Positions 6,800-12,790 of a stretch of DNA of 13,448 bases are shown one piece after another (within the stretch, counting starts at the first letter, position 1; the number at the start of each line of letters is the position of its first letter). The position numbers and the translations under genes are program-made. Under the pieces are notes generated by a model. It made no database searches. It had not been told where the DNA came from and saw nothing but the letters and a program-made list of their open reading frames with translations. This DNA is from Candidatus Margulisiibacteriota bacterium (lineage in GTDB: Bacteria; Margulisbacteria; WOR-1; O2-12-FULL-45-9), in contig JAHIZU010000265.1 in NCBI GenBank assembly GCA_018814265.1, positions 1-13,448 of the forward strand, written 5' to 3'.

Positions 6800-8005
6800 T
6801 TATGCGTACTGCGCATTCGGAATATTTGGTCTTGGTCCTGGTGGTGGCACAGTGATAGGCGTCGGCTCAGGTAATGATTCAGGCGCTGGCGCAGCGTTTA
6901 CAACGTCTGGAACAGCCCCGCCGCCACCCGGTGTTGCCGAAGGCGTTGGGGCGGGAAGATCATACTGCGCGTAATTCATTATAAAATCATGATCGATCTC
7001 GCCTTCTTGCGGCACTGTATTCTCCCGTCTTAAGATGAAATCTGTAAAAATTCCATTGACAAAAGCATTGATAACTTGCGGATTATTCCAATCAATATCA
7101 TTATCAATATCAATCTCACTAGTACGACAATGCGCTTCAAATCTTGACATATAAGCGTAGAAGAGCAGTTCTTTTAATTGATTTGCGTCTTCTGCATCTT
7201 CCCCATCAAAAACATCCGCCAAGCTTTCCGCCTCATCAATGTTGCCTAATATCCGTCGCACAGTTCTTTCTCTTTCATCCCTGACCTCTGGGTCCTGACC
7301 AGCAGATTCAATCCAGGCATTACCAGCTGCTTGCATGTTATTACGAAAATCGCTAAGGCCAGCAGGACTACTATCAGTTAATAATAGATGATCCAAAACA
7401 AGAACAAATCTTGAATCAGGAGCTGAGGTCAGACTTGAGCCATCAATAAAATAAATCTGTCGATTTTGCAGGAAAGTCGCAAAAGAATCCTGGCCCTCTT
7501 GTGCCCCGCGGGTAAGAAAGTATCGACTGGCAATTTGCAAACGCCCTAAAAACTGTTCAGGGGTCAGTTCATCATGACCATTCAAATTGCCATCTTGATT
7601 GCCAAAGATCGCGTCTAACGGCGCATCCTCAACATCATCCACATCCATGCTCAGCAATCTTGCCAGCCCGCTTCTAAATGCTGAACTATTAACGTCGATC
7701 TTCCCATCCTCTCCTATCACACTTTCCCGCCATTCCATGTAGTCTCCCTCGTTGGGATGCGCATTTCTAGGCGCAATTTGGCATAAAAGATCATACTCTT
7801 GTTGAGCAGGGGTGCGTGGAGTAGCTGGTGGATCTTGGGCTGGGGGGGTCACTCCTGGCGCAGCGCCATTGCCCACCTGCGGTGATATGACAACTCCATC
7901 CTCTCCTAAATCAGGTGTTGCAGGCTGTTCCTCAGAACCAGTGGGGACCGGAAACCTAGGAGTTACTGGGATATGCGATAATAGTGGACCTAATCCAAAA
8001 ACCAT
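6800..8005 (-). CDS. 401-residue protein with Pro-rich ends and two EF-hand-like loops
   Basis: No signal peptide. Residues 15-70 and 350-401 are Pro/Thr/Gly/Ala-rich, like flexible linkers. The core at 70-345 is predicted mainly helical and acidic. Two loops in the same register resemble EF-hand calcium loops: residues 96-107 (GEDGKID) and 134-145 (QDGNLNGHD), 38 residues apart as in an EF-hand pair. Both lack the usual Asp at loop position 1, so calcium binding is uncertain. I do not recognise the rest. The start is supported by a GGGGAG ribosome binding site five bases before the ATG and by the sigma-28-like promoter at 8027-8054. It is the first gene of a three-gene operon. A regulatory or structural partner of the giant protein is a guess from position only. 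Confidence 0.82.
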   Translation of the reverse strand: MVFGLGPLLSHIPVTPRFPVPTGSEEQPATPDLGEDGVVISPQVGNGAAPGVTPPAQDPPATPRTPAQQEYDLLCQIAPRNAHPNEGDYMEWRESVIGEDGKIDVNSSAFRSGLARLLSMDVDDVEDAPLDAIFGNQDGNLNGHDELTPEQFLGRLQIASRYFLTRGAQEGQDSFATFLQNRQIYFIDGSSLTSAPDSRFVLVLDHLLLTDSSPAGLSDFRNNMQAAGNAWIESAGQDPEVRDERERTVRRILGNIDEAESLADVFDGEDAEDANQLKELLFYAYMSRFEAHCRTSEIDIDNDIDWNNPQVINAFVNGIFTDFILRRENTVPQEGEIDHDFIMNYAQYDLPAPTPSATPGGGGAVPDVVNAAPAPESLPEPTPITVPPPGPRPNIPNAQYA

Positions 8006-8026
8006 TATTTCTCCCCTTTGATCATA

Positions 8027-8054
8027 TTATCGTAATAACTGCAATAAAACTTGC
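8027..8054 (-). promoter_or_regulatory. Sigma-28-like promoter, copy 4
   Basis: GCAAGTTTT, 13 bases ending TTATTA, CGATAATA. It lies 16 bases after the stop of the 60-residue gene and 21 bases before the ATG of the 401-residue gene. The leader would be about 14 bases, just enough to hold the GGGGAG ribosome binding site. With copy 3 it is one of the cleanest copies. Confidence 0.78.
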
Positions 8055-8070
8055 ATCATTAAACGAAAAA

Positions 8071-8253
8071 TTATATTGCCTGTTTGATAACTGAACCAAC
8101 GTCCAGCTTTTGGTTTGGTTTATTCTGCCCATCGTTGATCTTGATGTTCAAGTTTTCATTCCCCATTCTGATCGATTCCTTGATCGCCGTCATAATTGAA
8201 TTAACATCAATGTCAACCTTGGCTGGATCAACTTTTGATACTTGCGCATTCAT
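8071..8253 (-). CDS. Unrecognised 60-residue protein
   Basis: A short but well-supported gene: AGGAGGT at 8261-8267, seven bases before the ATG, and a sigma-28-like promoter at 8277-8304. The protein is polar and rich in Asp, Asn, Ile and Lys. Two short helices (VNSIMTAIKESIRMG and LDVGSVIKQAI) flank an Asn/Gln/Lys-rich middle. No signal peptide, membrane segment or cysteine. It is transcribed alone: the next gene downstream has its own promoter 16 bases after this stop. Family and function unknown. Secretion substrate, chaperone or regulator are all possible. Confidence 0.72.
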   Translation of the reverse strand: MNAQVSKVDPAKVDIDVNSIMTAIKESIRMGNENLNIKINDGQNKPNQKLDVGSVIKQAI

Positions 8254-8276
8254 GGTTAATACCTCCTGCTATGTAT

Positions 8277-8304
8277 CTATCGTATCAACCAGGGAAATTC
8301 TTGC
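8277..8304 (-). promoter_or_regulatory. Sigma-28-like promoter, copy 5 (most divergent)
   Basis: GCAAGAATT, 13 bases, CGATAG. Spacing is identical to the other copies, but the -35 box has AA where the others have TT and the -10 box ends in G. It lies 7 bases after the stop of the PlsC-like gene and 23 bases before the ATG of the 60-residue gene. It may be a weaker promoter. Confidence 0.62.
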
Positions 8305-8311
8305 ATGAAGA

Positions 8312-8983
8312 TTAAAATAATCTTAAAACTTCGGCTTTTAGTTCCTGGGGGGAAGAAAACAAGGCAGGTTTACCAATTGACAGAGAGATCCCTTCTCCAC
8401 CAAGAAAAAACTTCCTCATGGGAAGGATCTTGGCGGTTCCCTTAATCGCAATAGGCAGGATCGGGATATTCTGAGATCTTGACAGTTCCACAATTCTGGG
8501 ATTAAACCAGAAACCATCAGCCTCTTTACCAACTTCGCTGTACATCAAGATCTTCTCTTTTTTCTTCAAGGCTATATATAATGAAAAGGCGTCTTTGGCA
8601 GTCTTTAACCCTTTTAAGCCAACACCAATATAGCCCGCTCGATTATAAATAGACCTGATAAAGGGCAACTTAAAGCCCACATGGTAGACCGTAAACCTGA
8701 AGGGAAACGGCAGCTTGGCTACCAGCACGGTTGAGTCAATAAAACTTGAATGGTTGGCCGCGATGATCAATGGCTTTTCAGGATCGATCAGCTTAAGATT
8801 CTCACGGCCCTTTATCTTGACCTTTATCCCAGTAAGAATAAGCAGTACCCTGTTGAAAAAACTGATGCCATTTTGATAAAAAGTCGCTTTATCCTTAATA
8901 AAAAACGTAAAAAACTGCCAGGGGAAGACAAAATAAAGCAACAGTATCGGCCAAAAGATGATGGTGCGCCAAAGCTTGATCAT
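8312..8983 (-). CDS. PlsC-like 1-acyl-glycerol-3-phosphate acyltransferase family protein
   Basis: A membrane acyltransferase of the LPLAT family, whose members transfer a fatty acyl group to lysophosphatidate or a related lipid acceptor. Residues 7-30 are a hydrophobic N-terminal anchor. The catalytic HX4D motif is intact as NHSSFID (H78, D83). A second conserved block (GFKLPFIRSIYNRAGYIGV) is at 103-121 and a fourth (ILPIAIKGT, then IGKPA) at 175-207. The third motif, usually EGTRS, is altered to SEVGKEADG at 149-157, so only its Glu remains and acceptor specificity may differ. At 223 residues it is of ordinary size. The ATG is the only possible start, since an in-frame stop lies just upstream. 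It appears to use its own sigma-70 promoter with almost no leader. Confidence 0.85.
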   Translation of the reverse strand: MIKLWRTIIFWPILLLYFVFPWQFFTFFIKDKATFYQNGISFFNRVLLILTGIKVKIKGRENLKLIDPEKPLIIAANHSSFIDSTVLVAKLPFPFRFTVYHVGFKLPFIRSIYNRAGYIGVGLKGLKTAKDAFSLYIALKKKEKILMYSEVGKEADGFWFNPRIVELSRSQNIPILPIAIKGTAKILPMRKFFLGGEGISLSIGKPALFSSPQELKAEVLRLF

Positions 8984-8991
8984 TTTGAAGC

Positions 8992-9000
8992 ATTATAGCA
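8992..9000 (-). promoter_or_regulatory. Extended -10 promoter for the PlsC-like gene
   Basis: On the minus strand TGCTATAAT is a perfect TATAAT with the extended TGn, which can act with little or no -35 box. It overlaps by one base the U-tract of the preceding terminator (9000-9007). Transcription would start near 8985, about two bases before the ATG at 8983, implying a leaderless mRNA. No ribosome binding site is visible. Confidence 0.5.
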
Positions 9001-9039
9001 AAAAAAAGAGGGGCGCGCCATCTGCAAGGAACGCCCCCC
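9000..9039 (-). terminator. Intrinsic terminator of the outer-membrane protein gene
   Basis: On the minus strand GGGGGGCG (9039-9032) pairs with CGCCCCTC (9015-9008), with one G-U pair, around a 16-base loop. Eight T follow at 9007-9000. The hairpin starts 27 bases after the TAA at 9066-9068. It is the clearest terminator in the window and separates the outer-membrane protein gene from the PlsC-like gene. Confidence 0.85.
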
Positions 9040-9065
9040 AATATATTAAATTACAAACTTAGGAA

Positions 9066-9956
9066 TTATTCGGATATTAGATTTGCCTGGCGCAGGTCTT
9101 CGGCTGAGTCGATAGCCAGGGAAACACCCACATAATGAACTGGGGTTTCCTTGCCTAAATAACCGTAGTCAATGCCAAAGCCTTGCAAATTAATGCCAAT
9201 ACCAGCTGTATTGTATTCACCGTCACGGCCAACTCTTAAGGCCAGCTCCGGGATCAACCACAACTCACAACCAGCTCCGCCATTTTCCAGACTAATGACC
9301 ACTGCGTCATTTAACAATTTACTGGAAACACCCGCAAACAGGCCAAAGCCTGAGCCTTCGCTGGCGGTATCACCAGCCATGAGGTTTCTCATGCCAAAAC
9401 CAAAAGCAAATTTATCACCGGGTTTAAGCACTGCTGCCAGGTCAATTGTCAGGCCTGAATTCTGATCAGAGGTCAGACCTTTAGCATTAGCCACTCTTGA
9501 GCTGGCGAATTTCACATTAGTGCCCACAGACATCCGGCCCATGGATTCGGGCACGACCATAAAGTCATTAAGCTCGCGCGCAAAAGACAGCACCAAGGTT
9601 TGGCTTAAGGAGCGGACCGCGACATCTCCCTCATCAGCCAGGGCTGCAGAATCAGTCAGGTCTGTTATCTGGGAAGAAGAACTGATGTAGCCCACACCAA
9701 AACTGCCATAGGCGGTTTGTTGGACCCCACCCAAAATAGTATATTCATTATCATTGGACAACTTACTGGAAAATGAGGCAACCTCGCCGCGCACATAGCC
9801 AATACCAGCGGGATTAAGGAATATGGCGTTGGCATCATCTGCCAAGCCTGCGAAAGCGCCACCCAAAGCAATTGGTCTGGCCCCGATGTTTTCTTGAGCA
9901 AAACATACAGATGTGACGATTAATAATGCAGATAGCAGAATAACAAACCTTTTCAT
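9066..9956 (-). CDS. PorV/UPF0164-like outer-membrane beta-barrel protein
   Basis: A 296-residue outer-membrane protein. Residues 1-20 are a classical signal peptide (basic MKR, hydrophobic core, cleavage expected after VCFA before QE). The mature start GARPIALGGAFAGLADDANA followed by FLNPAGIGY is the hallmark of the PorV/PorQ/UPF0164 and FadL-related families. The rest shows alternating beta-strands (FGVGYISSS, FAFGFGMRNL, FGIDYGYLG). PorV-type proteins act as outer-membrane shuttles in type IX secretion of Bacteroidota, but the fold is widespread and the role here is open. Ribosome binding site AGGGAGGAG lies about eight bases before the ATG. It is a single-gene unit with a sigma-28-like promoter (10002-10029) and a strong terminator. 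That shared promoter ties it to the accessory block. Confidence 0.85.
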   Translation of the reverse strand: MKRFVILLSALLIVTSVCFAQENIGARPIALGGAFAGLADDANAIFLNPAGIGYVRGEVASFSSKLSNDNEYTILGGVQQTAYGSFGVGYISSSSQITDLTDSAALADEGDVAVRSLSQTLVLSFARELNDFMVVPESMGRMSVGTNVKFASSRVANAKGLTSDQNSGLTIDLAAVLKPGDKFAFGFGMRNLMAGDTASEGSGFGLFAGVSSKLLNDAVVISLENGGAGCELWLIPELALRVGRDGEYNTAGIGINLQGFGIDYGYLGKETPVHYVGVSLAIDSAEDLRQANLISE

Positions 9957-10001
9957 TATATATTACTCCTCCCTTTGATTTACAATCGTCTTACACTTCT
10001 A

Positions 10002-10029
10002 TTATCGGGTTTGGAGGATCAAAACTTGC
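10002..10029 (-). promoter_or_regulatory. Sigma-28-like promoter, copy 6, for the outer-membrane protein gene
   Basis: GCAAGTTTT, 13 bases, CGATAATA, with CC before CGATAA as in copy 2 (CCCGATAA). It lies 17 bases after the stop of the nucleotidyltransferase gene and 45 bases before the ATG at 9956. No other promoter-like sequence is obvious in this gap. Confidence 0.75.
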
Positions 10030-10046
10030 GTGGTTTTTGGAAATGA

Positions 10047-11141
10047 TTAAACGATGGAATTCGGCTGGAGGAGCGTACGGGCAGGTATTTTTGAGCCTCG
10101 GCGAACAAGACACCGGTTAGACATGACGGTCCCTTCAGTGACCTGTGCCCCTGCTTCCAGATGACACCAGCTGCCAATAACTGAGCAATTGATCTGGCAT
10201 TCTTTGCCAACCGTGGCATCAGACCAAATAACCGAGCCGGTAATAACCGCTCCGTCATGGATCACGCACTTATTGCCAATAACAGAATCTTTGATATAAA
10301 CATTGCTTCCGATCCTGCAGCGGTCGCCGATGACCACAGAACCCTCAAAACGCGCTGAACGGGCAATCGATTCCCGCGCGCCTATCCAGGTGGAGCGCGA
10401 GGTTTTCTTGCCAGGAACCCGGATCTGGACCGCGCCTTTCATTGCATCGTAACTTGATTCAATATACTTTTCTAAGCAACCCACATCGCTCCAATACTCC
10501 ACCATGGGATAGCCAAAAATAGGCGCTTTTTCAGCCACTAACTGAGGAAAAAGCTGCTTGCCAAAATCAAAAAAGCCTTCTGGTATCAGCTTCAGGATCT
10601 CCGGCTCGATCACATAAACACCAGCATTGACCAGATTACTCTTGGCTTCAGCCGGCTTTGGTTTTTCCTGAAAGCCAATAATCCTGTTTTGCTCATCCTG
10701 GATAACCACGCCAAATCCCGTGACATCAGCTACCTCAGCCAGCGCGATCGTAAACAAAGATTTCCTTTTCTTGTGAAAACTGACGATCCGCTTAAGATTA
10801 ATATCTGTCAGGGCGTCTGAGGAGAGGACCAGAAAAGTCTCATTAATATCAGCAATATCAACGGCCATCCGCCTGACCCCGCCAGCCGTGCCCAGGAGTT
10901 TTTCCTCATAAGAATAGGAAAGATTAACACCCAACCAATTGCCATCGCCAAAATAGTTTTCGATCTGCTCAGGATGATAATGGATATTAGCTATAATATC
11001 CTTAAAGCCATGCTTCATTAATAGCTCAATATTGTGCTGCATGGTCGGGATATTAACAATTGGCACCATGGGTTTTGGCACCGCTATGGTCAGCGGCTCC
11101 AATCTTGTGCCATAACCAGCAGCCATAATTAAGGCTTTCAT
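10047..11141 (-). CDS. NDP-sugar pyrophosphorylase (mannose-1-phosphate guanylyltransferase-like)
   Basis: It should join a sugar 1-phosphate to a nucleoside triphosphate, giving an NDP-sugar for surface polysaccharide or glycoconjugate synthesis. Residues 1-235 are the nucleotidyltransferase domain: the AAGYGTRLEPLT signature with PKPM at 22-25, LGTAGG at 83-88, the metal-site region SSDALTD at 107-113, FQEKP, and NAGVYVIEPEIL. Residues from about 240 to 350 are hexapeptide repeats (IGDRCRIGSNVYI, VIGNKCVIHDGAVI) forming a left-handed beta-helix. The 364-residue length fits the GMP-pyrophosphorylase-like group, but the nucleotide and sugar cannot be fixed from the sequence. E15 replaces the Arg common in GTRLRPLT. 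Its ATG overlaps the rpiB TGA (ATGA). It ends the housekeeping operon, and no terminator is visible after it. Confidence 0.88.
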   Translation of the reverse strand: MKALIMAAGYGTRLEPLTIAVPKPMVPIVNIPTMQHNIELLMKHGFKDIIANIHYHPEQIENYFGDGNWLGVNLSYSYEEKLLGTAGGVRRMAVDIADINETFLVLSSDALTDINLKRIVSFHKKRKSLFTIALAEVADVTGFGVVIQDEQNRIIGFQEKPKPAEAKSNLVNAGVYVIEPEILKLIPEGFFDFGKQLFPQLVAEKAPIFGYPMVEYWSDVGCLEKYIESSYDAMKGAVQIRVPGKKTSRSTWIGARESIARSARFEGSVVIGDRCRIGSNVYIKDSVIGNKCVIHDGAVITGSVIWSDATVGKECQINCSVIGSWCHLEAGAQVTEGTVMSNRCLVRRGSKIPARTLLQPNSIV

Positions 11142-11569
11142 CTTTCTATCTTCCTGATCCTTCTTAAATGACGTTCATCTCCGGAAAATTCTGTCTTTAG
11201 CCAGACAGCCACGATCTTGGTTGCCTGAGCCTTAGACAACCTGCGTCCTGCTAAACAAAGCACATTTGCATCACCATGCTCGCGGCTTTGCTTGGCCGTA
11301 TAGGTATCATGCACTAAAACCGCCCTGATGCCCTTAACCTTATTGGCCGTGATACACACACCAACCCCTGACCCGCAGATCAATATGCCTCTGTCATATT
11401 CGCCTCTAGCCACGGCCTCGGCAACTGGATAGGCATAATCAGGATAATCAACTGATTCTTCTGAATAAGTGCCAAAATCCTTAAATTCGAATTTCTTTCT
11501 CTTTAAATAGGCAGTGATAATTTCTTTTAACTTATATCCACCGTGGTCAGCACCGATCGCAATTTTCAT
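11138..11569 (-). CDS. rpiB: Ribose-5-phosphate isomerase B
   Basis: Interconverts ribose 5-phosphate and ribulose 5-phosphate in the pentose phosphate pathway. RpiB/LacAB family features are complete: MKIAIGADHGGYKLK at the N-terminus (D8, H9), the catalytic Cys C65 in ILICGSGVG, the ANK-GIRA segment, and SREHGDANVLCLAGR with the active-site His H98. At 143 residues it is of normal length. A good AGGAGGG ribosome binding site lies inside the end of pdxJ, and the ATG overlaps the pdxJ stop as ATGA. The stop overlaps the following nucleotidyltransferase start in the same way. Some family members act on other sugar phosphates such as allose 6-phosphate, but rpiB is the simplest reading in this operon. 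Confidence 0.92.
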   Translation of the reverse strand: MKIAIGADHGGYKLKEIITAYLKRKKFEFKDFGTYSEESVDYPDYAYPVAEAVARGEYDRGILICGSGVGVCITANKVKGIRAVLVHDTYTAKQSREHGDANVLCLAGRRLSKAQATKIVAVWLKTEFSGDERHLRRIRKIER

Positions 11570-12288
11570 CTCATCGCCCTCCTCATCTCAATAACAGCCT
11601 GTCTCATGCCAACAACAACTGATCTGGCAATGATCGAAAAACCAATATTAAGCTCTTCGATCCCCGGGATCCGGCAAATTTCCTTCACATTATGATAATC
11701 AAGCCCGTGTCCCGCGTTAATCCGCAAACCGATCCAACGTGCCTGCTGGGCAGCGATCCCGACCTTTTCCAGCTCTCTTTTTACAGTTAATTTGCGGCCT
11801 TTAATATAAGACGACCGGGCGTATTTGCCAGTATGCAGTTCAATAAAATCAGTCATCAAAACAGCGGACTCCTCAACTTGTTCATGCTGAGAATCAATAA
11901 AAAGGCTGACTTGGATACCCCTATCCTGCAGCTTTTTTATGATCGGCTTTAGTTTGCGGCGATGCTTAACCACATCCAAGCCGCCCTCAGTTGTTATCTC
12001 CTGTCTTTTTTCCGGGACAAGAGTTACCATGTCCGGCTTGATCTTTAAGGCAATCCCCAGCATTTCAGTGGTGGCGGCCATCTCAAGGTCTAAGCGTGTT
12101 TTCAAGCGTCTCAGGGCAATTACATCTTTGTCAAGAATATGCCGCCGATCTTCACGTAAGTGACAAACAACGCCGTCAGCTCCTCCAGCAATGGCTTCCC
12201 TGGCCAGCTCAACAGGATCTGGAAATGATTCCAAACGAGCCTGTCTTAGAGTCGCAATATGGTCAATATTTACGCCCAGTCTGGTCAT
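11566..12288 (-). CDS. pdxJ: Pyridoxine 5'-phosphate synthase PdxJ
   Basis: Condenses 1-deoxy-xylulose 5-phosphate with 3-amino-2-oxopropyl phosphate to pyridoxine 5'-phosphate, the last ring-forming step of the DXP-dependent vitamin B6 route. The TIM-barrel motifs are present: LGVNIDHIATLRQAR at the start, HLREDRRHI (H43, R45, H50), the general-base Glu E69 in LDLEMAAT, ELHTG at 150-154, and GHGLDYHN with H194. The phosphate-binding end has NIGFSIIARSV, with F217 where most family members have His. The 240-residue length is normal. It overlaps ispF upstream and rpiB downstream by ATGA. DXP feeds both this enzyme and the MEP pathway of ispF, a sensible functional pairing. Confidence 0.94.
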   Translation of the reverse strand: MTRLGVNIDHIATLRQARLESFPDPVELAREAIAGGADGVVCHLREDRRHILDKDVIALRRLKTRLDLEMAATTEMLGIALKIKPDMVTLVPEKRQEITTEGGLDVVKHRRKLKPIIKKLQDRGIQVSLFIDSQHEQVEESAVLMTDFIELHTGKYARSSYIKGRKLTVKRELEKVGIAAQQARWIGLRINAGHGLDYHNVKEICRIPGIEELNIGFSIIARSVVVGMRQAVIEMRRAMR

Positions 12289-12761
12289 ACTTCTTTATGC
12301 ACCAAACAAACTGCGTAAGCAGAAATGCCCTTTTTGGTCCCGGTAAAGCCTAACCCTTCCTCTGTTTTGGCCTTAACATTTACCAGATCAGCTTTAATGC
12401 CCAGTGTCTCGGCCATATTGTGCTTCATTTTATCAACATACGGAGCAAAGCGTGGTTCTTCGGCCACAACTGTGGAGTCAATATTGTTTATGGCATAGCC
12501 ACGCTTGCGCAGCAACTCAGCCACAAATTTGAGCAGTTTTAAACTGGAGATGCCATTATATCTTTCGTCACCAGGAGGGAAATGCCGGCCAATATCACCC
12601 TCGCCCATGGCACCCAGAATAGCATCTATAACCGCGTGGACCAGAACATCACCATCAGACCAGCCAAGCACCCCTTTGGCATGAGGAATTTCCAGACCAC
12701 CAATAATCAATTTTCGGCCTTTAACTAATTTGTGGACATCATAACCAAATCCGATCTGCAT
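12285..12761 (-). CDS. ispF: 2-C-methyl-D-erythritol 2,4-cyclodiphosphate synthase IspF
   Basis: Makes 2-C-methyl-D-erythritol 2,4-cyclodiphosphate, with release of CMP, in the MEP isoprenoid pathway; the enzyme is a homotrimer. The zinc ligands D8 and H10 (GYDVH) and H42 (DVLVHA) are intact, as are D56 (GEGDIG) and the KAKTEEGLGFTG block. W34 stands in GWSDGD where most family members have His (GHSDGD). At 158 residues it is of normal length. AGGAGG at 12767-12772 lies five bases before the ATG. A TATAAT at 12784-12789 in the 29-base gap after the YdcF-like gene may be an internal promoter, though no good -35 box accompanies it. Confidence 0.94.
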   Translation of the reverse strand: MQIGFGYDVHKLVKGRKLIIGGLEIPHAKGVLGWSDGDVLVHAVIDAILGAMGEGDIGRHFPPGDERYNGISSLKLLKFVAELLRKRGYAINNIDSTVVAEEPRFAPYVDKMKHNMAETLGIKADLVNVKAKTEEGLGFTGTKKGISAYAVCLVHKEV

Positions 12762-12783
12762 TTAAGCCTCCTGTCAGGACAAT

Positions 12784-12789
12784 ATTATA
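12784..12789 (-). promoter_or_regulatory. Possible -10 box upstream of ispF
   Basis: A perfect TATAAT on the minus strand in the short gap between the YdcF-like gene and ispF. The -35 position 17 bases upstream reads TACTTT, a weak match inside the end of the YdcF-like gene. It may give ispF-pdxJ-rpiB-nucleotidyltransferase a promoter of their own, or be chance in an AT-rich gap. Confidence 0.3.
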
Positions 12790-12790
12790 C

